A DNA stretch of 64,000 bases from contig NZ_QYRN01000013.1 of assembly GCF_003583935.1 (NCBI RefSeq), forward strand, positions 1-64,000, written 5' to 3'. A program made the translations under genes and the position numbers. The stretch is from Aureimonas flava (GTDB taxonomy: Bacteria; Pseudomonadota; Alphaproteobacteria; Rhizobiales; Rhizobiaceae). This document shows, piece after piece, positions 10,295 through 19,468 of this stretch (position 1 is its first letter; each line of letters begins with the position of its first letter). The notes beneath the pieces were generated by a model that saw only the letters and a program-made list of their open reading frames with translations, made no database searches and was not told where the DNA came from.

Positions 10295-11683
10295 TTGAAG
10301 CGCATCGTCCCCCTCGTCCTCGCCGTCGCGCTGTTCATGGAGAACATCGATTCCACGGTGATCGCGACCTCGCTCGCCACGATCGCGCGCGACATCGGCA
10401 CGAGCCCCATCGCGTTGAAGCTGGCACTGACGAGCTACTACGTCGCGCTCGCCGTGTTCATTCCGATCTCGGGGCGGATGGCCGACCGGTTCGGCGCCAA
10501 GCCGGTGTTCCAGACGGCGATCGGCGTGTTCCTGGTCGGCTCGCTCGCCTGCGGCTTCGCCTCCTCGCTGGAAGGCTTCGTGATCGCCCGTTTCGTGCAG
10601 GGTATGGGCGGGGCGATGATGACGCCGGTGGGGCGGCTGCTCCTGGTGCGCGCGGTGCCGCGCTCCGACCTCGTGGGCGCCATGGCGTGGTTCACCATGC
10701 CTGCGCTGGTCGGGCCGCTGATCGGCCCGCCGCTCGGCGGAGCCATCGCCACCTTCGCCGACTGGCGCTGGATCTTCTTCATCAACATTCCGGTCGGAAT
10801 CGCCGGCATGGCGCTGGCCCAGCGGTTCCTGCCGCGCGTGGAGCCGATGCGGGACGTCTCCTTCGACTGGGCGGGCTTCGTGCTCTCGGGCCTGGCCTGC
10901 GCGGGCGTGGTGTTCGGCCTTTCGGTGGTCTCGCTGCCCGCCCTGCCGCCGGCTGTCGGCATCGCCACCACGCTGGTGGGCGCCGTGTTCGCGCTTCTCT
11001 ACGTGCGCCACGCGCGCCGCACGGCGCATCCGGTGGTTCGGCTCGAACTCCTGCGCATCGCCACGCTGCGCGCGTCGGTGATCGGCGGCTCGCTGTTTCG
11101 CATCGGCGCCGGGGCGACGCCCTTCCTGTTTCCGCTGATGCTGCAGATCGGCTTCGGCTACACAGCCTTCCAGTCCGGCCTCGTCAGCGCCGTGTCGATC
11201 GGCGGGGCGATGACCACCAAGGCGCTGATCAAGCCCATTCTCAAGCGTTTCGGCTTCCGCCCGACCCTGGTGGTCTCCGCCTTGATCGGCGGCTCGCTGA
11301 TCGGGGCGATCGCCTTCTACGGCCCCGGGGTGCCGATCGGCGTGCTGATCGTCCTGATGCTGGTCGGCGGCTTCTTCCGCTCGATGTTCTTCACCGGCAC
11401 CAACACGATCGCCTTCGCCGACGTGCCGCACAACCGCTCGGGTGACGCGACCTCCATGCTCGCGGCCTTCCAGCAGATCGCGATCGCCGGAGGCGTGGCG
11501 ACGGCGGGCGGCATCCTTGAGGCGGGGATCGTGCTGCACGGCCGGGACCACGCCACCCTGGCCGACTTCTCGCTCGCGTTCCTGGCGGTCGGGCTGGTCA
11601 CCATGCTGGCCGCGATCCCCTTCATGCGCCTGACGCGCGAGGCGGGGGCGGAGCTCGCCGGCCGGCGCGTGCCGGCTGAATAG
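10295..11683 (+). CDS. MFS drug/solute exporter (DHA2, EmrB/QacA type)
   Basis: A 462-residue inner-membrane protein with about 14 predicted transmembrane segments. The N-terminal MFS signatures are present: IDSTVIATSLATIARDI in the first segment and GRMADRFGAKPVF in the loop between segments 2 and 3. DHA2 members export drugs or metabolites by proton antiport. The frame starts with TTG at 10295; the residues after it (KRIVPLVLAVALFMENIDSTV) form the first membrane helix, so a downstream ATG would truncate it. The gene is divergent from the hydrolase and convergent with rlmE, with 12 bases between stops. No substrate can be given. Confidence 0.88.
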   Translation: MKRIVPLVLAVALFMENIDSTVIATSLATIARDIGTSPIALKLALTSYYVALAVFIPISGRMADRFGAKPVFQTAIGVFLVGSLACGFASSLEGFVIARFVQGMGGAMMTPVGRLLLVRAVPRSDLVGAMAWFTMPALVGPLIGPPLGGAIATFADWRWIFFINIPVGIAGMALAQRFLPRVEPMRDVSFDWAGFVLSGLACAGVVFGLSVVSLPALPPAVGIATTLVGAVFALLYVRHARRTAHPVVRLELLRIATLRASVIGGSLFRIGAGATPFLFPLMLQIGFGYTAFQSGLVSAVSIGGAMTTKALIKPILKRFGFRPTLVVSALIGGSLIGAIAFYGPGVPIGVLIVLMLVGGFFRSMFFTGTNTIAFADVPHNRSGDATSMLAAFQQIAIAGGVATAGGILEAGIVLHGRDHATLADFSLAFLAVGLVTMLAAIPFMRLTREAGAELAGRRVPAE

Positions 11684-11695
11684 CGGCGGCCGGCC

Positions 11696-12445
11696 TCAGC
11701 CGAGCGGGCCCGCCTCCCCGTCGTCGTCGTCCGACGCCGCCTCGGCGGCCGGGGCCGCGCCGCGCCCCTTGAAGCCCTTGGCCAGGAGGTAGAGCTCCAC
11801 CGACCCCTCGCGCGAGGCCGGCGGCTTGACGTGGTGCACCGTGCGGAAGTTGCGCTTCAGCATGGCGAGAAGCTCGCCCTCGGTGCCGCCCTGGAAGGTC
11901 TTGGTGAGGAAATGGCCGCCGGGCCGCAGCGTGCGCACGGCGAAGTCCGCCGCCACCTCGCACAGGTGCATGGTGCGCAGGTGGTCGGTCCGGCGATGGC
12001 CGGTGGTGGGCGCGGCCATGTCGGACATCACGATGTCCGGGTCGCCGCCCAACGCCTCGATCAGCCGGTCGGGCGCCGTCTCGTCCAGGAAGTCGAGCTC
12101 CAGGATGGTGGCGCCCGGAATCGGGTCCACGGGCAGGTAGTCGATGCCCACGACATGCGCCTCGTCGGCGGAAGCGGCCGTGCGCTCCACCGCGATCTGG
12201 CACCAGCCGCCCGGCGCCGCGCCGAGGTCGACGATCCGCATGCCCTTCTGCAGGAGCTTGTAGCGATCGTCGATCTCGGTCAGCTTGTAGGCCGCGCGTG
12301 ACCGGTAGCCGTCGATCTTGGACCGGCGCACGTAGGGATCGTTCAGCTGGCGCTGCAGCCATTCGCGCGACGACGCCTTGAGGCCGCGCTTCTTCTTGAC
12401 CCGGACCGCAAAGCCCCGGTCGTCGCCCCGTCCCGAGCCTGCCAT
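11696..12445 (-). CDS. rlmE: 23S rRNA (uridine-2'-O)-methyltransferase RlmE/FtsJ
   Basis: Methylates the 2'-OH of a 23S rRNA uridine (U2552 in E. coli) during late 50S assembly. The 249-residue protein has the SAM loop [13 protein letters not shown] (71-83). The K-D-K-E catalytic set is at Lys54, Asp142 (SDMAAP), Lys182 (FLTKTF) and Glu217 (SVELYLL). N-terminal basic residues and an acidic tail (DDDDGE) extend the core. The ATG overlaps the last base of the ppx/gppA stop as TGATG, so it is cotranslated with that gene. Confidence 0.95.
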   Translation of the reverse strand: MAGSGRGDDRGFAVRVKKKRGLKASSREWLQRQLNDPYVRRSKIDGYRSRAAYKLTEIDDRYKLLQKGMRIVDLGAAPGGWCQIAVERTAASADEAHVVGIDYLPVDPIPGATILELDFLDETAPDRLIEALGGDPDIVMSDMAAPTTGHRRTDHLRTMHLCEVAADFAVRTLRPGGHFLTKTFQGGTEGELLAMLKRNFRTVHHVKPPASREGSVELYLLAKGFKGRGAAPAAEAASDDDDGEAGPLG

Positions 12446-13956
12446 CAAACGGTCTGCCTTGCACTGGGCGGAACCGGGCGTCGCCAGACGCCGTCCGCCA
12501 CCATCATTTCGGTCAGAAGCCCCTCGCGCAGGCCGCGATCGGCGACGCGCAGGGTCTTGGCGGGCCAGACGCGCCGGATCGCCTCCAGGATCGCGCAGCC
12601 GGCGAGCACGAGGTCGGCCCGCTCCGAGCCGATGCAGGGATTGGCCACCCGCTCCTCGAAGCTCCAGCCGGCGATCTTGCCGACCAGGCGGTCGATGTCG
12701 GGCGCGGCGAGCCAGAGCCCGTCCACCTGCCGCCGGTCGTAGCGCTCCAGCTCGAGCTGCACGCCGGCGAGCGTCGTCACGGTGCCCGAGGTGCCCAGGA
12801 GGTGGAACCCGTCGCGCCCCACGAGGTCGGCGAGCTTGCCTGCCCCGGGGAAGCGCGCGATCATCGCCTCCACCTCGCGGATCATCCGCTCGAACACCTC
12901 CGGCGGCACGTCGCGCCCGCCGTGGCGCTCGGCCAGCGTCACCACGCCCACGGGAAGCGATGTCCAGGCGACGATGTGGTTGGACAGGCGCCGGCTCGCG
13001 CCGCGCCGCAGGTCGAGCAGCGCGATCTCGGTGGATCCGCCGCCGATGTCGAAGAGAACCGCGCCCTTGGCCGAGCGATCCACCAGGGAGCCGCAGCCGG
13101 ACACCGCCAGCCGCGCCTCGGTCTCGCGCGTGACGATCTCGAGCGACAGCCCCGTGTCGCGCTGGACGCGCTCGATGAACTCGGCGCCGTTGGCGGCCGA
13201 GCGGCAGGCCTCCGTCGCGATCAGCCGCGCGCCGGAAATCTCGCGCGCGGAGAGCTTCTGGCTGCAGACCTCCAGCGCGGCCACCGCCCGGTCCATCGCG
13301 GTGGCGGCGAGGCTGCCGGTACGCCCGAGGCCCTCGCCGAGGCGCACGATGCGCGAGAAGGCGTCGATCACCCGGAACTGGCCGGGGCGCGTCGGCACCG
13401 CGATCAGGAGCCGGCAGTTGTTGGTGCCGAGATCCAGCGCGGCATAGGCCGGCATGCGTCCCGCCTCGCCGTCCGGCCGCATCGCGCGTCGCGTCGGCGA
13501 CGGCCGCGGCGGAGCGGCGACGGCCACCGGGGAATGCACGCCCGGCGAAGTGGCGGGCGTCGTGCCCGAACGGCCGCGCCCGCGCCGGCGGCGGCGCCCC
13601 TTGGCGGCCGGCCTCGCGGCGCTCTTCTCCGCCTCCGCCTCGCAACGCCCGCGCAGCGCGCGCTCGGCCTCGGTCAGCTTGGCGCTGAGCGCCGGCGGCA
13701 GGTCGTGCAACGCAGGGTCCCCCGCCGCCGGAAGGGAGACCGGGACGGCCTTGCGCCGACGACGGCGCTGGCGCTTCGACAGCCGACGCCCGGTCGCGCC
13801 GTCGTCCTCGCCGGCCACCGTCGCCGGCTCGCGCGTCGGCGCGGGAGAATCGGCGCGATTCGCAGCGCCCTCGCCCACCGGCCTGCCGAGAACCGCCGAA
13901 AGATCGCTGCCTAGGTGCCTGACTGCCGTTCGGTCTTGATGCTGCTCATGGATCAC
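12445..13956 (-). CDS. ppx: Ppx/GppA exopolyphosphatase family protein, long basic N-terminus
   Basis: An ASKHA-fold phosphatase of the Ppx/GppA family, acting on polyphosphate or (p)ppGpp. The catalytic core begins near residue 170 ([10 protein letters not shown]) and contains [12 protein letters not shown] and [13 protein letters not shown], the phosphate-loop motifs. I chose GTG 13956 because GGAGAAG lies seven bases upstream; this gives 503 residues. About 165 residues before the core are low-complexity, with Arg/Lys runs near 61-69 and 119-128. Extensions like this occur in alphaproteobacterial members and may bind RNA or polyphosphate, which is inference. It overlaps rlmE by one base. 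Ppx versus GppA activity is not resolved. Confidence 0.88.
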   Translation of the reverse strand: MIHEQHQDRTAVRHLGSDLSAVLGRPVGEGAANRADSPAPTREPATVAGEDDGATGRRLSKRQRRRRRKAVPVSLPAAGDPALHDLPPALSAKLTEAERALRGRCEAEAEKSAARPAAKGRRRRRGRGRSGTTPATSPGVHSPVAVAAPPRPSPTRRAMRPDGEAGRMPAYAALDLGTNNCRLLIAVPTRPGQFRVIDAFSRIVRLGEGLGRTGSLAATAMDRAVAALEVCSQKLSAREISGARLIATEACRSAANGAEFIERVQRDTGLSLEIVTRETEARLAVSGCGSLVDRSAKGAVLFDIGGGSTEIALLDLRRGASRRLSNHIVAWTSLPVGVVTLAERHGGRDVPPEVFERMIREVEAMIARFPGAGKLADLVGRDGFHLLGTSGTVTTLAGVQLELERYDRRQVDGLWLAAPDIDRLVGKIAGWSFEERVANPCIGSERADLVLAGCAILEAIRRVWPAKTLRVADRGLREGLLTEMMVADGVWRRPVPPSARQTV

Positions 13957-14137
13957 AATTCTTCTCCGGAGCCGGCCACGAAGGCGCTCCAAGCCCCGAA
14001 GGGCCAATGACGTTGCCCGGAGTGTAGCCGACCGGCCACGATGCACAAGGCGCAAGCCCGACGTTCCAACGAAAGCGAGCCCGCGGACATGCTTTCGCCC
14101 CAATGGCCTCGGCCGTCACGTCGGCTTCGCAAAGCGG

Positions 14138-14165
14138 TTGACGCCCACGCGCAAATCCCTTATCT
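14138..14165 (+). promoter_or_regulatory. Candidate sigma-70 promoter of the tRNA-Gln gene
   Basis: TTGACG at 14138-14143 and TTATCT at 14160-14165 are separated by 16 bases. This places transcription start about 50 bases before the tRNA 5' end. It is the best -35/-10 pair in the 268-base gap after the divergent ppx/gppA start. Confidence 0.5.
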
Positions 14166-14224
14166 CGCCGCTCACGGGACACGGCCGCCGAGGCCGACGC
14201 CCCGCCGCGAGAGCGGATCCCTGC

Positions 14225-14298
14225 TGGGGGATAGTTTAAGGGTAGAACAGCGGACTCTGACTCCGTTAGTCTTGGTTCGAATCCAGGTCCCCCAGCCA
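14225..14298 (+). tRNA. tRNA-Gln (anticodon CTG)
   Basis: The 74-base cloverleaf can be read directly. The acceptor arms are TGGGGGA (14225-14231) and TCCCCCA (14288-14294), followed by G and an encoded CCA. The anticodon arm holds loop CTCTGAC, giving anticodon CTG. The T arm contains GGTTCGAATCC. The sequence aligns throughout with bacterial tRNA-Gln. No integrase lies beside it, so it is not acting as an attachment site in this window. Confidence 0.95.
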
Positions 14299-14426
14299 CT
14301 CCTTCCCATCGCCGTCGCCACGTCTCGATCGGTCCGTCGACGCCGGTCGGGCGCTTCGTCCGCGCCTTGCCCTCCCCGGATGTCCGGCGCACAAGAGGCG
14401 GGCAGCAAGGCTCCGTCGATCCCCCG

Positions 14427-15359
14427 ATGATTCCCTCTTCCCTCGTGCGCCGCGTCGACCTCGTCACGCTCCAGCTCTTCGTGACCGTATGCGAGGAGGA
14501 GCATCTGACGCGAGCGGCCGAGCGGGCGGGGATCGCGCCGTCCGCCCTATCCAAGCGCCTCGCCGAGCTGGAGGCGACGCTCGGCACCGAGCTCTTCCAC
14601 CGCCATGCGCGCGGCATGGCGCCGACCGCTTCCGGCGAGACGCTGCTGCACCACGCCCGCTCCATCCTCCGTTCGGTGGACAAGATGGGCGCCGAGCTCG
14701 CCGACCACGCGCACGGGCTGCTCGGTCACGTGCGCATCCTCGCCAACATCTCCTCGATCGTCGAATTCCTGCCCGAGGACCTGTCGGACTTCTACCGCGC
14801 CAACGGGCGGGTGCGGATCGAGCTGGAGGAGCGCACCAGCTACGCGGTGGTGAAGGGCATCGAGGAGGGCGTCGGCGACATCGGCCTGTGCGTGTCCACC
14901 GTGGACAGCCGCGACCTCGCCGCCGCGCCCTACCGGCGGGACCGGCTGGTGCTGGCCGTCCGGCGCGACCATCCGCTGGCCCGGCGCGAGCGCGTCGGCT
15001 TCCTCGATACGCTCGACTACGAGCATATCGGCCTCCACCAGGACAGCGCGATCTATCGCCGCTCGGCCGTGGAGGCGGCCCATGCGGCGCGCGACGTGAA
15101 GCTGCGCATCCACGTGCCCGGCTTCGACGCGGTCCTGCGCATGGTGGAGAGCGGGCTCGGCGTCGGCCTCATCCCCGACCGCGCCTTCGCGGTGATCGCG
15201 CGCGGCATGGACCTCGTCGCCATACCGCTGACCGACCCTTGGGCGCACCGGGACCTGAAGCTCGTGTCCCGGGCGCCCGCGTCCCTGCCCCAGGCGACGC
15301 GGCTCCTGCGCAAGCATCTCCTGCGATGCGGCAGTTCGCCGACCGCGAACGGAGGTTGA
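14427..15359 (+). CDS. LysR-type regulator
   Basis: A 310-residue LysR-family DNA-binding protein. The helix-turn-helix (about 5-65) includes LTRAAERAGIAPSALSKRLAELE, and a substrate-binding effector domain follows. ATG 14427 opens the domain at the usual distance; the frame is open 20 codons upstream without a clear ribosome site. It is in the same direction as, and 72 bases before, the CoA-transferase and lyase genes. It is therefore probably their activator, responding to a CoA-pathway acid. No cysteine pair like that of OxyR is present. Confidence 0.88.
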   Translation: MIPSSLVRRVDLVTLQLFVTVCEEEHLTRAAERAGIAPSALSKRLAELEATLGTELFHRHARGMAPTASGETLLHHARSILRSVDKMGAELADHAHGLLGHVRILANISSIVEFLPEDLSDFYRANGRVRIELEERTSYAVVKGIEEGVGDIGLCVSTVDSRDLAAAPYRRDRLVLAVRRDHPLARRERVGFLDTLDYEHIGLHQDSAIYRRSAVEAAHAARDVKLRIHVPGFDAVLRMVESGLGVGLIPDRAFAVIARGMDLVAIPLTDPWAHRDLKLVSRAPASLPQATRLLRKHLLRCGSSPTANGG

Positions 15360-15431
15360 CCGGAGACGACTGGACCCCCTCCCCGCCCGCAACCAAAGTC
15401 GCCCCAACAAGCGGTTCGACGGGAGGCGGGC

Positions 15432-16679
15432 ATGGACACCTGGAACGAGGCGGGCGTGCGCGAGGCGCCGGGCGCGGGTCCGCTCGCCGGGCTGCGCATC
15501 CTGGAGCTCGGCCACTTCGTGGCGGCCCCCTTCGCCACGCGCCTTCTCGCCGACCTCGGCGCGGACGTCGTGAAGATCGAGCCGCCCGGCGGCGATCCGG
15601 TGCGGCAATGGGGCGAGCAGGCCAACGGTCATTCGCCCTGGTGGTCCATGCACGCGCGCAACAAGCGCTGCGTGGCACTGGACCTCAAGCATCCGCGCGC
15701 TCGCGAGGTGGTGCTGCGCCTGGCGGCGGGGGCCGACGCGCTGGTCGAGAACTTCCGCCCCGGCCAGCTCGACCGGCTCGGCCTCGGCGAGGCCGCGCTG
15801 CGCGAGGCGCGCCCCGGCCTCGTGATCGGGCGCATCTCGGGCTTCGGCCAGGACGGGCCCTATCGCGACCGGGCGTCGTTCGGCGTGATCGGCGAGGCGA
15901 TGGGGGGTCTGCGCTACCTCACCAACCATCCGCCCGAGGAGACCGACCTGCCGCCCTCGCGCGTCGGCATCTCGATCGGCGATTCGATCGCCGGGCTCTA
16001 CGCCGCCTTCGGCGTCATGGCCGCCCTCTGGCAGCGCGACCGCGCGGGCGGCGCGCCCGGCCCCTTCACGCTCGACGTGGCGCTGACCGAGGCGATGCTG
16101 TCGATGATGGAGGGCACGCTGCCGGAATACGGCGTGTTCGGCACGGTGCGCCAGCCGCAGGGCTCGCGCATCAAGACCGCCGCGCCGACCAACGCCTATC
16201 CGACGCGCGACGGGCAATGGCTGCTGATCGCGGCCAACTCCGACCCGCTGTTCCGCCGCCTGGCGCGCGTGATCGGTCGGCCGGAGCTCGCCGACGATCC
16301 CGACTTCGCGGCCAATCCCGGGCGGCTCCGCCATGTCGAGCGGCTCGACGCCATCATCGCCGACTGGTCTCGCGAGCGGGATGCGGCGGAGGCCGACCGC
16401 ATCCTCGGCGAGGCCGACATTCCCTCCACCCTGTGCTACAGCGCCGCCGACATCGCGGCCGACACGCAGTATCGCGAGCGCGGCATGGTGCGCGAGCTCG
16501 ACGACCCGCTGATCGGCCGCGTGCTCCACGCAGGGGTGGTGCCCCATGTGCCCGAGGCGCCCGGCGGCATCCGCTGGACCGGGCCCGCCGTCGGCGCCCA
16601 TACGGACGAGGTGCTCGCCGAGGCGGGCTTCGACGGGGCGGAGATCCGCGCCCTGCGCGAGGAAGGAGCCGTGCGATGA
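15432..16679 (+). CDS. CaiB/BaiF (class III) CoA-transferase family protein
   Basis: A 415-residue class III CoA-transferase, a family that moves CoA between carboxylic acids through an acyl-aspartate. Family features include LGHFVAAPFATRLLADLGADVVKIEPPGGDP near the N-terminus and NKRCVALDLKHP at 77-88. The stretch where many members carry a Y-D-x-x-x-Q-A motif with the nucleophilic Asp reads SFGVIGEA at 149-156, with Gly at the Asp position by my alignment. The start at 15432 follows GGGAGGCGGGC. The stop overlaps the lyase start as ATGA. Together these suggest activation of a branched or hydroxylated acid followed by cleavage; the substrate is unknown. Confidence 0.88.
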   Translation: MDTWNEAGVREAPGAGPLAGLRILELGHFVAAPFATRLLADLGADVVKIEPPGGDPVRQWGEQANGHSPWWSMHARNKRCVALDLKHPRAREVVLRLAAGADALVENFRPGQLDRLGLGEAALREARPGLVIGRISGFGQDGPYRDRASFGVIGEAMGGLRYLTNHPPEETDLPPSRVGISIGDSIAGLYAAFGVMAALWQRDRAGGAPGPFTLDVALTEAMLSMMEGTLPEYGVFGTVRQPQGSRIKTAAPTNAYPTRDGQWLLIAANSDPLFRRLARVIGRPELADDPDFAANPGRLRHVERLDAIIADWSRERDAAEADRILGEADIPSTLCYSAADIAADTQYRERGMVRELDDPLIGRVLHAGVVPHVPEAPGGIRWTGPAVGAHTDEVLAEAGFDGAEIRALREEGAVR

Positions 16680-17605
16680 GCCCGCTGAACCGCCGGACCG
16701 CGGTGGAGATCGTCGAGGTCGCCCCGCGCGACGGTTTCCAGCCGATCGGCCCCTTCATCAAGACGGCCGCCAAGATCGACTTCGTGCGCCGGCTCCATGC
16801 GGCGGGCCTGCGCCGCATCGAGATCGGCTCCTTCGTCAGCGCCGCGGCCGTGCCGCAACTCGCCGACACGCCGGCCGTGCTGGACGCGGTGCGCGGCGAG
16901 GCCGGCCTCCTGTCCCAGATCCTGGTGCCGACGGAGCGGCGCGGCGCGGACGCGCTCGCCGCCCGGGCGCCCATGGTGGCCTACGTCCTGTCGGTGTCGG
17001 AGGCGCACAACCGCAACAACGTTCGGCGCACCCCGGCCGAATCGGCCGGGGACTACGCGCGGCTCGCCGCCCGAGTGCCGGCCGAGGTGCCGCTGCGCCT
17101 CAACCTCGCCACGGCCTTCGACTGCCCGTTCGCCGGCCGCGTCGAGCCGGCGGCGGTGCTGGCGCTTCTCGATCAGCTCGTGCCGCACCGGCCGGACGCG
17201 GAGATCTGCCTCTGCGATACAACCGGCCGCGCGGTTCCCGACGAGATGCGCCGCCTGTTCGGCGAGGCGATGGCACGGTTCCCCAAGGTGCGGCATTGGG
17301 CTATGCACGGCCACGACACCTACGGCCTCGGGCTTGCCAACGTCTTCGCCGCCTACGAGGAAGGCGTGCGCGTGTTCGATGGCGCGGCCGGCGGTCTCGG
17401 CGGTTGCCCGTTCGCGCCGGGCGCCACGGGCAACGTCGCCACGGAGGACGTCGCCTGGATGTTCGCCCGCATGGGCGTCGAGACGGGCATCGACATGGAG
17501 GCGCTGAGCCGCGTCGCCGAGGACGCGGCGCGCCTGCCGGGCGCGCAGTCGGGCGGGCGGGTGCGCGAGGCGCTCCGTTCGCGGCCCGCGACCTGCGCGG
17601 CATGA
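16676..17605 (+). CDS. HMG-CoA lyase-type aldolase (HMGL family)
   Basis: A 309-residue TIM-barrel enzyme of the DRE-TIM lyase group that probably cleaves a 3-hydroxyacyl-CoA. Catalytic Arg18-Asp19 lie in EVAPRDGFQ, metal-binding His211 and His213 in MHGHDTYG, and the lyase signature GLGGCPFAPGATGNVATED contains Cys244, the active-site cysteine of HMG-CoA lyases. Bacterial members also act on citramalyl-CoA-like or other branched substrates, so the name reflects family rather than proven reaction. It is translationally coupled to the CoA-transferase gene. The following 100 bases hold short repeats before the ABC transporter. Confidence 0.88.
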   Translation: MSPLNRRTAVEIVEVAPRDGFQPIGPFIKTAAKIDFVRRLHAAGLRRIEIGSFVSAAAVPQLADTPAVLDAVRGEAGLLSQILVPTERRGADALAARAPMVAYVLSVSEAHNRNNVRRTPAESAGDYARLAARVPAEVPLRLNLATAFDCPFAGRVEPAAVLALLDQLVPHRPDAEICLCDTTGRAVPDEMRRLFGEAMARFPKVRHWAMHGHDTYGLGLANVFAAYEEGVRVFDGAAGGLGGCPFAPGATGNVATEDVAWMFARMGVETGIDMEALSRVAEDAARLPGAQSGGRVREALRSRPATCAA

Positions 17606-17650
17606 TCGTTCGCCTTTGGGAAACGCCCGTTGCATCCTAAAGCATGTTCG

Positions 17651-17674
17651 GAAGCTAGTCGCTTCATCTAGTCT
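17651..17674. promoter_or_regulatory. Short dyad and direct repeat before the NMT1-type transporter
   Basis: GAAGCTAGTCGCTTC (17651-17665) has five-base inverted arms, and CTAGTC occurs at 17655-17660 and 17669-17674. They lie about 30 bases before a strong ribosome-binding site (GGGGAGGAC) in an otherwise gene-free 99-base gap. An operator is plausible; no regulator can be assigned. Confidence 0.35.
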
Positions 17675-17704
17675 GCAACACCAACGACGTCGGGGAGGAC
17701 GCCG

Positions 17705-17782
17705 ATGACGATCAAAGGGGCGCTGGGCGCCGGGAGCGAAGGGCGGCGCGCGACGGCCGGGTGCGCGGTGACGTCGTGCTGA
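17705..17782 (+). CDS. Possible 25-residue leader peptide
   Basis: An ATG preceded by GGGGAGGACGCCG, the best ribosome site here, opens a 25-codon frame that stops at 17782. The stop overlaps a GTG codon of the ABC ATPase frame at 17776. It resembles no known peptide. It may be a coupled leader that delivers ribosomes to the poorly preceded ATPase start, or the mark of a frameshift in the ATPase N-terminus. Confidence 0.3.
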   Translation: MTIKGALGAGSEGRRATAGCAVTSC

Positions 17783-18639
17783 GCGCCGTGCGAGCCGCGC
17801 ACGACGCGCAGCACGCCGCCGTGCCGGCCGCCGCGGCCGAGGCGATCGGCCTGTCCGGCGTCGAGATCGCCTTCCGCCTTGCCGGCGGCGGCCGTTTCGA
17901 GGCCGTCGCGCCCACCGACCTTTCGGTGCGCGAGGGCGAGTTCGTCGCCGTGGTCGGGCCGACCGGCTGCGGCAAGTCCACGCTTCTCAACGCGGCGGCC
18001 GGGCTTCTCAAGCCGACGGCGGGAAGCGTGCGCATCTTCGGCGAAGAGCTGTCGGGCCTCAACGCGCAGGCCGGCTACCTCTTCCAGCAGGATTCGCTGA
18101 TGCCGTGGAAGACGGTGATCGACAACGTCTCGATCCCGCTGACCATCGCCGGCACGCCCCGCCGCGAGGCGCACGAGAGGGCGCGTGAATGGCTCGCCCG
18201 CGTCGGCCTCTCGGCCTTCGCCGACCGCTATCCGCACATGCTCTCGGGCGGCCAGCGCAAGCGCGTCGGCCTCGCCCAGGTGCTGATCCGCAACCCGCAC
18301 ATCCTTCTGATGGACGAGCCCTTCGGCCCGCTGGACGCGCAGACCCGCGTCATCATGGGCGGACTGCTGCTCGACCTCTGGTCGGCCGAGCGAAAGGCCG
18401 TGATGTTCGTGACCCACGACCTCGAGGAGGCGATCGCCCTGTCGGACCGGGTGGTGATCATGTCGGCCGGTCCGCGCGCGCGCATCATCGGGGACTACGA
18501 AATCCCCATCGCGCGTCCGCGCGAGATCGCCGACGTGCGGCTCGACCCGCTCTTCCACGACATCCATCGCGAGATCTGGAACGCCCTGAAGGAAGAGGTC
18601 GTGAAGGGTTACCGCCAGACCAACGGACTCTCCGCATGA
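17776..18639 (+). CDS. ABC transporter ATP-binding protein (nitrate/sulfonate/taurine type)
   Basis: The ATPase of an NMT1/SsuA-type importer. It carries Walker A GPTGCGKST, Q-loop LFQQDSLMPWKT, signature LSGGQRKRV, Walker B ILLMDEPFGPLD and switch His in THDLEEA. The PW after the Q-loop is usual in this subfamily. The start is uncertain: GTG 17776 overlaps the stop of a small upstream frame, and GTG 17761 is also possible. The core domain begins about 20 residues in. It overlaps the permease start as ATGA. With no close biosynthetic marker the substrate is open; context suggests an organic acid or amine handled by the CoA-transferase and lyase upstream. Confidence 0.9.
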   Translation: MLSAVRAAHDAQHAAVPAAAAEAIGLSGVEIAFRLAGGGRFEAVAPTDLSVREGEFVAVVGPTGCGKSTLLNAAAGLLKPTAGSVRIFGEELSGLNAQAGYLFQQDSLMPWKTVIDNVSIPLTIAGTPRREAHERAREWLARVGLSAFADRYPHMLSGGQRKRVGLAQVLIRNPHILLMDEPFGPLDAQTRVIMGGLLLDLWSAERKAVMFVTHDLEEAIALSDRVVIMSAGPRARIIGDYEIPIARPREIADVRLDPLFHDIHREIWNALKEEVVKGYRQTNGLSA

Positions 18640-19424
18640 CCAGGCCGGTTCTGATCCTTCTGCAGGTCTCGGTGGCCGTGGTGGCGCTGGTCGTGTGGCA
18701 CCTGTTCACCGCGACGGAGCTCTTCGGCAACCCGGCCAACGCCCGCTTCTTCTTCGCCACGCCGATCGACGTCGGCGAGCGCATCGTGGAATGGTTCGTT
18801 TCGGGCTCGATCTGGTACCACCTCGGCATCACCCTGGCGGAGTCGACGCTGGCCTTCGCGATCGGCTCGCTGGGCGGCGTCGCCATCGGCTTCTGGTTCG
18901 CGCGCAAGCCGATCCTGGCGATGGTGTTCGACCCCTACGTCAAGGCCGCCAACGCGCTGCCGCGCGTGGTGCTGGCGCCGATCTTCGCCCTGTGGCTGGG
19001 CCTCGGCATCTGGTCCAAGGTCGCGCTCGGCGTCACGCTGGTCTTCTTCATCGTCTTCTTCAACGTCTACCAGGGCGTCAAGGAAGTGAACCAGACCGTC
19101 CTGTCCAACGCGCGCATGCTCGGCATGACGGAGCGCCAGCTCCTGCGCCACGTCTACCTGCCGTCCGCCCTGTCCTGGATGTTCTCCTCGCTGCACACGG
19201 CGGTCGGCTTCGCCGTGGTCGGCGCGGTGGTGGGCGAGTATCTCGGATCCTCGGCCGGGCTCGGCTACCTGATCCAGCAAGCCGAAGGCGTCTTCGACGT
19301 GACGGGCGTCTTCGCCGGCATGTTCGTGCTGATGGGCTTCGTGCTGGTGATCGACGCCCTCGTGACGCTGGTCGAGGAACGGCTGCTCGTATGGCGCCCG
19401 CAGGCGCAGGTCGCCACCGCCTGA
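18636..19424 (+). CDS. ABC transporter permease (nitrate/sulfonate/taurine type)
   Basis: A 262-residue inner-membrane permease of the BPD_transp_1 family with about six hydrophobic segments. The cytoplasmic coupling motif is readable as NARMLGMTERQLLRHVYLPS, the EAA loop that contacts the ATPase. It starts at ATG 18636, overlapping the ATPase stop, and ends 44 bases before the binding-protein gene. As is usual for this type, a single permease gene probably forms a homodimer. Confidence 0.92.
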   Translation: MTRPVLILLQVSVAVVALVVWHLFTATELFGNPANARFFFATPIDVGERIVEWFVSGSIWYHLGITLAESTLAFAIGSLGGVAIGFWFARKPILAMVFDPYVKAANALPRVVLAPIFALWLGLGIWSKVALGVTLVFFIVFFNVYQGVKEVNQTVLSNARMLGMTERQLLRHVYLPSALSWMFSSLHTAVGFAVVGAVVGEYLGSSAGLGYLIQQAEGVFDVTGVFAGMFVLMGFVLVIDALVTLVEERLLVWRPQAQVATA

Positions 19425-19468
19425 TCCGACCCGACAATCCAGCCAAGGCCTTGGGAGGGGCCCATTCC

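Noticed and set aside
14225-14298. tRNA-Gln as the attachment site of an integrated element
   Set aside because: No integrase lies beside it, no repeat of the tRNA 3' end is seen, and base composition does not change there. The integrase remnant is at guaA instead.
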